A stretch of 34,093 bases of DNA from a virus: positions 1 to 34,093 of IMG/VR virus record IMGVR_UViG_3300010883_000190; one strand, given 5' to 3'. The translations under genes and the position numbers were made by a program. Of the stretch, positions 16,301 to 23,659 are shown piece by piece (the stretch's first letter is position 1; each line of letters opens with the position of its first letter). Under the pieces are notes generated by a model that was not told the origin of the DNA, searched no databases, and saw nothing but the letters and a program-made list of their open reading frames with translations.

Positions 16301-18866
16301 GTATTATTGGGACAGCGGTACAACAGGAGTTAATGTTAACGACATTAACAACCACCCAGTTAGAGCTGTTAATGGTTCTAGTGGTGATAGCGAAAACTTC
16401 TGGGAGGATGTAGCAAGTGCTAAAATGTTTTTTATAGACGCTTGTACTGCTTACTCTTGGGCTGGTGAACAGAATAATAAACCCGGTAATCACTATATCG
16501 GAGATAATACAACGGAAATATGGAGCAGTGGTGCACATGCTTGGGGTAGAAAAGAAGGTGCCCCTGCATTTGGTGGTTACCAGCAGGTTCAAGGTAATAT
16601 GAAGAGTCAGCGTGGAATGCCTAGTAGGGGTATATGGAATGCTCCAAACCAAGATAGCTCTAGCTATATGGATATATCCTGGGCAGGGATGGGTGTAGCA
16701 CACGATGGTGCAAACTGGAGCTCAATACCTTATCCACATATGCTACAAGATCTTTCGTCTGAAGCGTCATATACATCGGCTGGTAATTTCATAATGACAC
16801 TAGTGGAGCCAGGTACTAAATTCCGCTTTAGACTAGATCCTGATAAGACAATTTATACAGTAGAGGACTTTTCAAGTGCTTTTCTTTTTGGGTATAACAT
16901 GTCCTATCATTGGAAAAACGGTTCTAATTACAAATCTGGAGCTTTTGGTATAAGAAACTACAAGACTAGTGATGATAAACATCAGTTTGAAGGCGCTAAT
17001 ATGAGACAGCGTTGGACGTTAAAGGTTTATCCTAAGATAGGTAGTGGTCCTAGTGGGTATAATCCTGTTACAGGTACTGTGCCTCAAAGCAATGTCAGTG
17101 TAACGGCTCTACATCACGATGGTACGAATAATGACCAGATAGACATAATGGTTCCAGAGGAGAGTGGAGACATATATGGAAATATATCCAACTACAATAA
17201 CAACCCAGCTGTATGGGAGGTGGAACCTAAAGAAAGTGTAGATATAGATATTTACTACCAAGCTAGTGGTTTAATACCTCTTAAATTAAACAACAAGACT
17301 AACGAGGGATATATACCTATCGGATCTACATTTAAGCTCGTTAACTCTACTGGCCTTGCTTCAACACACACTGTGACATCATGGGATCATAAGACAATAA
17401 CCTTCACGCCTGTCGTACCTGCCGATGTTACTCTAAATAACTTTACAACTATAGAGTTTGATAAGAGCGATAATCATTCACTAACCGCTATGATAGCTGG
17501 TACATATAGTGAGAATGCTTCCGCTTTCATTCTAAGAGACTCCATTGCTTCACTTGGTAATTCGGAGCTACTTCACAGGCAAACTCATAAGTTACCTTGG
17601 AACAACTGCTGGTCATTCGGTAATGGCGTCGAATCTGATAGAATAAGAGATGATTACAATGAGAACCAAATGGATAACGGGGTGAAAGCCTCCTCTGTTT
17701 TAAACAAGCAATTAAAAGAAGAGAGAAGGAAGCACGGTCTCATATGGTCTGGTATATACAATTCAAATGTAGGTATAAACGATACTAACCAGTTTATAAT
17801 AGCTGAGGGTATAACCAAAGATTTAAACCCTAGCTATGGTAGCATACAAGCCTTGTTGAATAGAGATACAAGGCTAGTTATGTTCTGTGAAGATAAAGTT
17901 CTTAGAGCGGAGACAAACAAAGACGCTTTATATAACGCTGATGGAAACCCTCAGTTAATAGCGAGTAACAGGGTTATTGGAGATGTAACCCCATATCGTG
18001 GAGATTATGGTATATCCAGGAATCCAGAATCGCTAGCTATAACGCCTAATAATTCCTATTTTACTGATATAGACAGGGGTCAAGTGTTAGTTCTATCTGT
18101 TGAGGGTGTTAGATCTATTTCAGATGTAGGCATGAGGAATTACTTTTCTAAATTTAAAAGCTCTTTTATTGATAAAGCTGTAGGTTCTTACGATAATGAG
18201 AGTAACGAATATAACATAACTATTAGCGAGAAACTACCTGTCATCAAGAACAGCACTATATCATATAGTGAAAGATCTAAAGGTTGGGTTAGTTTTAAAT
18301 CATTTATACCTGAGATGGGGGTAAGTATAGATAATGATTATTACACCTTTAAGAATGGGTATACGTATAAACACCATTCTAATTCTTTATTCAACAACTT
18401 CTATGGCACTCCATACACGTCTAGTATTACGCTACTATTTAATGATATATCTGGTAGTGTTAAAAGCTTTGGTTCTATAAATTACGAGGGATCGCAAGCT
18501 AAAGTAACTGAGTTTGACACAGCCACTGTAAATTTCTTTAACAACAACTACGCTCTAAATGGTCTAGACGGCTTGATATCTGTGACTGTAAACGATAGTG
18601 AGTTTTTTAACCTAAATGCTTCTTTAGGTTGGTATACAGATAGTATAAAAACAAACTTGCAAGATAGTGGTATTATAGAATTTAAAAACAAAGAGGGGAA
18701 GTGGTTTGGTTATCCAACAGGCGTTGCTTCTACTTTAAGTAACTTAGATACTAAAGAATTCTCAACACAGGGTCTAGGTGAGGCTTCTATAGTAACAGAG
18801 GACCCTGGTTTAGGCAACCCATCCAGTATATATATATCTGACTCCTCAGCAGGTGGTTGGGATTAA
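13308..18866 (+). CDS. Giant tail stabilization/nozzle-like protein
   Basis: 1852 residues, the second largest product here. The N-terminus (EIKHTFAGGKMNKDMDERIV, then GQYRDALNIQIATSDGSNVG) is the start seen in phage stabilization or tail tubular B-type proteins, T7 gp12-like beta-propeller nozzles that sit under the portal. A propeller-like C-terminal part spans about residues 1435-1720, with repeats such as ISYSERSKGWVSF and PYTSSITLLFND. The middle third (about 780-1330) is rich in Asn, Tyr, Gly and Trp and low in motifs; it may be an inserted receptor or appendage domain. No membrane or signal segment is seen. In the podovirus-like plan it would close the tail tip and hold the fibres. T7 gp12 is about 800 residues, so this version is more than twice as long. 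Confidence 0.75.
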   Translation: MPEIKHTFAGGKMNKDMDERIVLDGQYRDALNIQIATSDGSNVGSAQNIPGNTKKDTTATGDTIVLSNAVCVGALINDSTSKIYSLISSRIAGGISKDYIFEFDTKTNRSKYVFIDIHSVSFVSLTTVSNNIVYISDSASPNINKTGVRIGMSFTSGLYSLDNDITVTNIIYDTGNSRWAIYLSESVSVTASDIGIFIANKVLNFPRTGLITGINILGDSLFWTDNSTEPKRINITRSIAGTGGTEYLHTGLATSNAAHAGFGYISLNTSNTSNSFSGDTGYFHTRLTKSVLTGATTDNSFEVVTNTAKNKVVDVEEAHITVIRKAPTQPLQLDMSRTSLSRIASDGAINPVSTVAPNVIINNTLFPAGSTISNVTVSSNVDFRIGDIVLFRALLVNTSSNSSGNSVRTEVTESSVTNSNSMATTGFDFKVISIVPDLPGESTDWDLTLEDAEPMFRSRFPRFSYRYKYEDGEYSTFAPWSKVAFLSDTFEYLPKKGYNLGMVNQLRGLKLKGYHPFNTPEDVVSIDILYKETNNPTVYSVKTVKPVDGHPIWPSLSADVDSRGEFEVKTDMIHMVVPSNQLLRPWDNVPRKALGQEVSANRLIYGNYLHNYTVNKDPIINVSLDQLATVSDTQPSSPSVKTLRDYQVGVVFSDEYGRETPVLTNEGAAINVPIEASYTSNRLKVNMGFGTIIPDWAKYFSYYIKEASTEYNNLPMDRWYNASDGNIWLSFPSSERNKLDLESFIYLKKTHGTDDFAGGKTKYKILAIEEEAPDFIKTKRKVAGTCYNTDSNNNENFGNSNGGYLYEGFDYVIVVESVFDGAFGSDFMTRVPDTLTVSFSDGDNRTVEYKVDQISKSSADYYIVKIEGVFGSDVSFATTNGMWSGRIDNLRMQMSQYDTENKPEFDGRFFAKIFKDANLTSYVLSYTQPEANYIVDASWNCKYINNNGYNINPPNFHPSVPYNAKEVTQAQASLWDMQTGSSSGERKYHPTVYSHHYQYYWDSGTTGVNVNDINNHPVRAVNGSSGDSENFWEDVASAKMFFIDACTAYSWAGEQNNKPGNHYIGDNTTEIWSSGAHAWGRKEGAPAFGGYQQVQGNMKSQRGMPSRGIWNAPNQDSSSYMDISWAGMGVAHDGANWSSIPYPHMLQDLSSEASYTSAGNFIMTLVEPGTKFRFRLDPDKTIYTVEDFSSAFLFGYNMSYHWKNGSNYKSGAFGIRNYKTSDDKHQFEGANMRQRWTLKVYPKIGSGPSGYNPVTGTVPQSNVSVTALHHDGTNNDQIDIMVPEESGDIYGNISNYNNNPAVWEVEPKESVDIDIYYQASGLIPLKLNNKTNEGYIPIGSTFKLVNSTGLASTHTVTSWDHKTITFTPVVPADVTLNNFTTIEFDKSDNHSLTAMIAGTYSENASAFILRDSIASLGNSELLHRQTHKLPWNNCWSFGNGVESDRIRDDYNENQMDNGVKASSVLNKQLKEERRKHGLIWSGIYNSNVGINDTNQFIIAEGITKDLNPSYGSIQALLNRDTRLVMFCEDKVLRAETNKDALYNADGNPQLIASNRVIGDVTPYRGDYGISRNPESLAITPNNSYFTDIDRGQVLVLSVEGVRSISDVGMRNYFSKFKSSFIDKAVGSYDNESNEYNITISEKLPVIKNSTISYSERSKGWVSFKSFIPEMGVSIDNDYYTFKNGYTYKHHSNSLFNNFYGTPYTSSITLLFNDISGSVKSFGSINYEGSQAKVTEFDTATVNFFNNNYALNGLDGLISVTVNDSEFFNLNASLGWYTDSIKTNLQDSGIIEFKNKEGKWFGYPTGVASTLSNLDTKEFSTQGLGEASIVTEDPGLGNPSSIYISDSSAGGWD

Positions 18867-18877
18867 AAATTAAGAAA
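18863..18877 (+). promoter_or_regulatory. A-rich leader identical to the capsid gene leader
   Basis: The 15 bases ttaaaaattaagaaa are identical to 9256-9270 and touch the ATG directly, and again contain the upstream stop codon. The repeat suggests a shared translation-initiation element for abundant proteins. Confidence 0.4.
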
Positions 18878-20830
18878 ATGGCAAATTGGACTATAGATTA
18901 TACAGGTGCTGTTTTAACGGGAACTGTAGGTACAGCTGTTACGGCGGGGGAAACTATCTCCGCGGTAATAAAACCTATAGATGAGAATGGTGATATATCT
19001 GGATATTACATAGAGGCGAAGAACTTTATGATAGGTAATGCAGCTCAAGGCACTGGTTCACCTACCCTGCTTAACACTTGGACTGGCGGTAATGTCGATA
19101 CTGAAGTTAACAGTATTGTATTCGCAGACCTTGGTACGCCAGGTGACATTGACAATACTGTCTCTATGGTAGTTACTTTAAATGGGTTCACCCCAGCAGC
19201 TGAGGTAGACACCTTGACATTTGATGTTGATGAAAACCCAGCACATCCAATCAGTATTTTTGTTGAAAGCAAGTCAGCTATATTAGCATCTTGGCCATTC
19301 GTTAATACAGCTCAACACACTGTAGCTATTGACACCACCTACTCTACTTACACAACTACTACATTAGGTGATGTTGCAACGCCAGCTTTACATAGCGTAG
19401 TAGCCACCCCGCAAGATGAGGCTTTTTCAAAAATCTTTAGCGCTACGTTTACCAGTGGTGCCAGTTACCATTATACAGACAACCCCACTGCTTCTTTAAC
19501 CAACCTAGGTACATATATTGATAACTACGTTGTTAAGATTGATAAAACTATATCAGGTGGTTTAACAACAGCATTTACTGTTAACGTATTATATAGCCCA
19601 CCTAAAAGTGGTTCTAACTACCCAGACCCAGTTAATTTTAGTTCACTAGGTCACAGGTTAAACTTAAGCTATAACGTAGTGCCCAACGAGGTCTCTGTCA
19701 CTAACACTATAACTAGTGTAACGGTTAATAAACGTGTTTCTTACTTAGGCGGTGAGCAGTTAATACAGGTTTATGGTACAGCTGGAGCTAGTTATACTAT
19801 TTATGCGCAAAACAAGACATCTAATGAGTACTATGATTTTAACGGAAGTTATCAAGCCGCCTCTATAGGGGAGATTGGAGTTGTAGATTCCAAAGGTAGC
19901 TCATGGCACGTGCTTAATATTCCATCATCGACAGTGGATGTATCTTACGATATTCTTGTTGTTGGCTTGGACAGCGTTACTCTAAATAGTATAGTGCCAA
20001 CGGTATCTGGTGATTTAGTTATAGTTCAATATGGATTAAAGACAGCTAGCATAAACCTACACTCGCACACGTTAGCTAATTTCAGTACATTACCTTCAGC
20101 TATAACTTTTGCTAGAGGAGGGAGATACAAGGGTGATTACTTTACTACGATAAGCGCTATAACAACTACTGGGTATGCCTCAACAAGAGGATCTTCAACA
20201 TTCGTTAATCTAACTAAATATAATCCAGTTATAAAACCCGGTATGCTAGCCATAGGTAATCTAATACCTTATAACACAACTGTATTAGATGTTAATGAGA
20301 GTTATATAGTGTTAAGTCAAGCTTCAACGCTAAATTCAACTACTATTAAGTTTATAGAAAATACAGCGGATATAGTGCCTTTTTCTTTTTCGGTGGCTCC
20401 TAATAATAATACTTTAAGTGTTAACGCCTCTAATGACCACGTAAGGTCTGTATGGGGTTTTGATGATGTAACTGGAATTGTAAGTGGAAATCAAACTGGA
20501 AGTGCTAAAACTTTAGTGTTAGATTCAACTAATGGTATATTAGTTGGCATGCAAGCTACAGGCGCTGGTATAACGGCTGGGTCGTTAGTAAATACTATCA
20601 CGGATGCTACTACTCTACAACTGGATACTACTTACTCAAGCGTAACGGACGATGCTGAAATTGAGTTTAGTGGAGCTAATAATCCTGAGATGTCCGTCGT
20701 TAGTATGGTGGTTACTAAAGTTGGAACAAACATAGTTATAAGCGGATATATAAAAGCTAGGGAGGTAACAACCACGGCAGATATAAAAATAAATATAGAT
20801 GACATGATCACAATATCAGCGGCACCATAA
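18878..20830 (+). CDS. Beta-rich tail fibre/appendage protein
   Basis: I start at the ATG at 18878, giving 650 residues, because it follows a clean A-rich leader; a TTG at 18857 lies within the upstream coding end. The protein is rich in Thr, Ser, Val and Gly. Near residues 450-500 a unit reads PGMLAIGNLIPYNTTVLDV, and near 555-610 a related unit reads VGMQATGAGITAGSLVNTI. Both then have a 'L...T' beta segment ending in I.F. This 'GM.v.G.gI..gt.V..i' unit is common in phage fibre and spike proteins. Its position after the tail hub gene fits a tail appendage. No catalytic site for a depolymerase is visible. It ends in TAATG with the next small gene. Confidence 0.7.
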   Translation: MANWTIDYTGAVLTGTVGTAVTAGETISAVIKPIDENGDISGYYIEAKNFMIGNAAQGTGSPTLLNTWTGGNVDTEVNSIVFADLGTPGDIDNTVSMVVTLNGFTPAAEVDTLTFDVDENPAHPISIFVESKSAILASWPFVNTAQHTVAIDTTYSTYTTTTLGDVATPALHSVVATPQDEAFSKIFSATFTSGASYHYTDNPTASLTNLGTYIDNYVVKIDKTISGGLTTAFTVNVLYSPPKSGSNYPDPVNFSSLGHRLNLSYNVVPNEVSVTNTITSVTVNKRVSYLGGEQLIQVYGTAGASYTIYAQNKTSNEYYDFNGSYQAASIGEIGVVDSKGSSWHVLNIPSSTVDVSYDILVVGLDSVTLNSIVPTVSGDLVIVQYGLKTASINLHSHTLANFSTLPSAITFARGGRYKGDYFTTISAITTTGYASTRGSSTFVNLTKYNPVIKPGMLAIGNLIPYNTTVLDVNESYIVLSQASTLNSTTIKFIENTADIVPFSFSVAPNNNTLSVNASNDHVRSVWGFDDVTGIVSGNQTGSAKTLVLDSTNGILVGMQATGAGITAGSLVNTITDATTLQLDTTYSSVTDDAEIEFSGANNPEMSVVSMVVTKVGTNIVISGYIKAREVTTTADIKINIDDMITISAAP

Positions 20831-21192
20831 TGGCATTAATAACATTAACATTTACAGCTCCATTGAATACCTCTTGTCAGGTCGGAGATGTAGCTTACTA
20901 TGTAAGCACAACAACCGAAGCTGGGTTTGAAGTAAACAACGGCGACATAGTTGAGATAGGCGAGATAAGAGAAATAACTGGCGCTACAACAGCGTCACCA
21001 ATAGTTAAGTGCGAAACCACTGCTAATGGTGACTTAAATAGTACAACTCAATTTATATTATTTAGCAAAGATAATAAGGCTAATCTTAGTTCTATACTAG
21101 GGTATTACGCAGAGGTTAAGTTAGTTTGTGATGCTACAACTGAGGCTGAGATCTTTAGTGTTGGGATGGATATATTTGAAAGCAGTAAATAA
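20830..21192 (+). CDS. Small beta-rich tail-associated protein
   Basis: 120 residues, coupled to the fibre-like gene by TAATG. It starts MALITLTFTAPLNTSCQVGD, then VAYYVSTTTEAGFEV, NGDIVEIGEIREI and a C-terminal YAEVKLVCDATTEAEIFSVGM, which reads as a string of beta strands. It has two Cys and no membrane segment. The 'QVGDVAYYV' opening occurs in several phage structural proteins of unknown function. It could be a fibre adaptor or a cap on the preceding protein. Confidence that it is a gene is high; its role is unknown. A 46-base A/T-rich gap follows. Confidence 0.62.
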   Translation: MALITLTFTAPLNTSCQVGDVAYYVSTTTEAGFEVNNGDIVEIGEIREITGATTASPIVKCETTANGDLNSTTQFILFSKDNKANLSSILGYYAEVKLVCDATTEAEIFSVGMDIFESSK

Positions 21193-21238
21193 ATGCTGAA
21201 AAGTGTAACTATATATTAGTATAATTCAATTAAATTTA

Positions 21239-21736
21239 ATGACTAACAATAGCTTACAAGAGAGTGACAAGAAAGAACTAGCTAGGAGTTTTAATTCAAC
21301 AGTGGATAAGCTATATAGAAACTTAGTTGCTAATGCTGATGGAGAAAATATAATAGTTGGTACGAAAGATAAACCTATAGTTACAAACTCGGATAAGCTA
21401 CCTATAGAACACTTCTTCATGGATAGTGTTTATATTAGGAAAATGACGATGTACGAGGAGACTGTAGTTGTTGGTGCGATACATAAGCACTTGCATATTT
21501 GCTTCCTATTATCTGGACACATAACAGTTTCCAGCAAGGAGGGTACAGCAGAATACAAGGCACCATGTCACATAGTAGCAACGCCTGGTATTCAAAGAGT
21601 TTTATATGCACATGAAGATTCCGTGTGGTACAATATACACAAAAACCCCACTAGCACAGAAGATATTAGTCAACTAGAAGAGGAAATTGTAGTTACAACC
21701 CAAAAAGATTATGAAGAATATATCAAAAATAAATAG
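21239..21736 (+). CDS. Cupin-fold protein in the tail cluster
   Basis: 165 residues. After a helical N-terminus (residues 5-30), residues 75-125 form a cupin-like core: VVVGAIHKHLHICFLLSGHITV (His at 82, 84 and 86), then YKAPCHIVATPGIQRVLYAHEDSVWYNIH. These match the cupin pattern 'HxH....l..G...' followed by 'P.g..H' and a terminal HxN-like end. A metal-binding site could use H82, H84 and H115 or H124, although the usual Glu of motif 1 is not obvious. Cupins include small-molecule enzymes, sugar isomerases and structural units. In phages cupin-like modules occur in tail and fibre proteins. Its place between tail and ejection genes suggests a virion role, but an enzyme acting on host sugars is possible. 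Confidence 0.65.
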   Translation: MTNNSLQESDKKELARSFNSTVDKLYRNLVANADGENIIVGTKDKPIVTNSDKLPIEHFFMDSVYIRKMTMYEETVVVGAIHKHLHICFLLSGHITVSSKEGTAEYKAPCHIVATPGIQRVLYAHEDSVWYNIHKNPTSTEDISQLEEEIVVTTQKDYEEYIKNK

Positions 21737-21739
21737 AAC

Positions 21740-22492
21740 ATGGCATTTGCATTAAGCACAGTAGCGCTAATAGGTCTGGGTATAGCTGTAACTGGAGGCA
21801 CAGCTAAAGCTATAGATGGCGGGGTGAAAGCTAACAAGGCAAAAAAAGCAGCCGCTAAAGCGAAGATAGAGCTAGATAAACACAAGCGTTCTTTCGAAGC
21901 CTTAGACACTAGTAATCCATATCTCAATATGGAAAACATGATGGAGGACTTGACGGTTAATCAAAAGCAAGCGGAGTTTCAAAAGCAACAGTCTATGCAG
22001 TCACAATCTAATATTATGCAATCTATGCGCGGTGCAGCGGGTGGGTCTGGTATAGCATCTTTAGCCCAAGCATTAGCTAATCAAGGCTCTCTAGATGCTC
22101 AGAAAGCGTCCGTGTCTATTGGAACTCAAGAAGCTAATAACCAAAGACTAGAACGAGGGGAAGCTAGTAGAATACAAGGATTGGAGAGATCAGGTGATCT
22201 CATAAGTAGACAAGCTAAAATGGGTAAGGTTGAATCTCTAATGGGGATGTCAGCGGATGAACTAGCTAACCGTAAGGCGGAGCAAGCCGCTGGTAACGCC
22301 CAGATGTACCAAGGTATTTCAGATGTTGGTAACTCAATGATGTCGTATGGAGGAGTGGGGGGAAACAAAACCACGGGTGGTGTTGATGGAGGTAGTATGT
22401 CCGGGGTAGATTTTAATTCTAGCTTAGGAAATCCTTATGACATATCGTCCAACCCGTACGAATGGCAACAGTGGAATTCAGAACACCAATAA
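21740..22492 (+). CDS. Putative internal virion/ejection protein with N-terminal TM helix
   Basis: 250 residues, three bases after the cupin-like gene. Residues 4-22 are a hydrophobic helix (ALSTVALIGLGIAVTGG), followed by a Lys/Ala-rich helix (KANKAKKAAAKAKIELDKH). Residues 75-190 are Gln/Ser/Gly-rich (KQQSMQSQSNIMQS, GAAGGSGIASLAQAL) and low complexity. The C-terminus is Gly/Ser/Asn-rich and ends in YEWQQWNSEHQ. The architecture resembles T7 gp14-type core proteins, which are ejected into the outer membrane. It opens the run of three candidate cargo genes ending in the giant protein. The family is inferred. Confidence 0.65.
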   Translation: MAFALSTVALIGLGIAVTGGTAKAIDGGVKANKAKKAAAKAKIELDKHKRSFEALDTSNPYLNMENMMEDLTVNQKQAEFQKQQSMQSQSNIMQSMRGAAGGSGIASLAQALANQGSLDAQKASVSIGTQEANNQRLERGEASRIQGLERSGDLISRQAKMGKVESLMGMSADELANRKAEQAAGNAQMYQGISDVGNSMMSYGGVGGNKTTGGVDGGSMSGVDFNSSLGNPYDISSNPYEWQQWNSEHQ

Positions 22493-22495
22493 ATT

Positions 22496-23641
22496 ATGGC
22501 TAAATTAGATTATAGACTAACAGGTAATACCTTAGATAGAGTCAAAGCGGCGGACGCTACTATACTTCCAGAGACATCAGCTTGGGACGCTATTGAAAGC
22601 ATCGGGAAAGATATAGAAGAAAATATAAAAGGTAAACAGGATTCTTTAGCTTTATGGGACACCGGTTTTGAGTCACTAGACGACCGAGGGTCATGGGCAT
22701 CAACAGATTTATTTGATTCCTTTCAACTTCTGGAAACTGGTTACAGAGATGAATTCATTAACGCTGTAAAGAGTGGTGATAAACAACTGCAGGCTAAGTT
22801 ACTTAAACAACAGGGGGATAGGTCTTCTTCTTTACAATCGTGGAAGGGCACTATGGATGTAGCTAAAAGTACTAATGACGACATAGGTTGGGGAGCTGTT
22901 GTAACTAATAACTCTGAGAATAAGCAAATACTAGGAGCTCTAGCAGCCCAAGATGGTACAGCTAGAATGCGTATGACGGATAAGATGGAAATGGTATTCG
23001 ACATCGATATACTTGATGATAATGGTAATGTAACACATACTAAGACCGTTAAGAGATCTGAGGTAGATGATTTAGTATCTAAAGGTATGATACCATACGA
23101 GAGAGAAAACGATTGGTTTGATGGCTTATTAGCTATAGAAGAGTCAGGGTTGAGTAATAAATCTTTTCATGACGATATACAGTTAAAGAGAAATATGAGT
23201 CAGATCAAGCCTGAGAATGTTGAATCTATGATATATGACAAGTGGACAGGAACAACCTCTTTTGCCGAGGATTTCCTTGAGCATCCAGAGCTAAATAGCG
23301 GATACATGCAGTTGGCTGATCTAGACGGAGATGGTACTTTAAGCAAATATGAGCTAGGTCAAAATGCTCCATCTCAAATGTTAGAAGCGATGGCTGGTGA
23401 TGCCGATGTGGCTAGGGATATTTTAGCAGAATGGATGACCATGAAGCAGAAGAAAATGTGGACGGTTGGCAACAAGAAATACAAGCAAGAAGCGTGGGCA
23501 AAACAACAGAAGGATAACGAAGGGAGCGATAGTGACGGAGATGACGGCGAATGGGATCCCGAAGAGGAAGCTGATGATATGATAGCGAGGCTACTCGGGG
23601 GAAGTTTTGGGGGATGGCCAGATCTTTATCCAGAAAACTAA
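22496..23641 (+). CDS. Putative internal virion protein with an EF-hand loop
   Basis: 381 residues. The N-terminal 130 residues are mixed helix (LDDRGSWASTDLFDSFQLLE and following), followed by a beta hairpin (VFDIDILDDNGNVT). Residues 275-286 read DLDGDGTLSKYE, a textbook EF-hand calcium loop with D275, D277, D279, G280 and E286. The C-terminus has an acidic stretch (GSDSDGDDGEWDPEEE) that could also bind calcium. No membrane segment is visible. Located between the TM-containing small ejection candidate and the giant protein, it is a candidate second core protein. Calcium could control assembly or ejection; that is inference. Confidence 0.65.
   Translation: MAKLDYRLTGNTLDRVKAADATILPETSAWDAIESIGKDIEENIKGKQDSLALWDTGFESLDDRGSWASTDLFDSFQLLETGYRDEFINAVKSGDKQLQAKLLKQQGDRSSSLQSWKGTMDVAKSTNDDIGWGAVVTNNSENKQILGALAAQDGTARMRMTDKMEMVFDIDILDDNGNVTHTKTVKRSEVDDLVSKGMIPYERENDWFDGLLAIEESGLSNKSFHDDIQLKRNMSQIKPENVESMIYDKWTGTTSFAEDFLEHPELNSGYMQLADLDGDGTLSKYELGQNAPSQMLEAMAGDADVARDILAEWMTMKQKKMWTVGNKKYKQEAWAKQQKDNEGSDSDGDDGEWDPEEEADDMIARLLGGSFGGWPDLYPEN
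23318..23353 (+). other. EF-hand calcium-binding loop in the internal virion protein
   Basis: The 12 codons give DLDGDGTLSKYE, with D at 1, 3 and 5, G at 6, a hydrophobic residue at 8 and E at 12, as in canonical EF-hands. Helical flanks (NSGYMQLA before and LGQNAPSQMLEAMA after) support an intact helix-loop-helix. Confidence 0.7.
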
Positions 23642-23659
23642 TTTAGTAATATATATTTT

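Noticed and set aside
18857-18877. TTG start for the fibre-like gene at 18857
   Set aside because: It lies inside the last codons of the upstream gene, and the ATG at 18878 follows a leader identical to the capsid gene's leader.
21220-21225. TATAAT sequence as a promoter -10 box
   Set aside because: It lies in very A/T-rich DNA with no convincing -35 element or Bacteroidota-type -33/-7 pair, so chance is likely.
23000-23045. DxDxD-like stretch (VFDIDILDDN) resembling an RNA polymerase metal site
   Set aside because: The surrounding residues form a short beta hairpin and there is no other RNA polymerase motif in the 381-residue protein; crAss-type polymerases are far larger.
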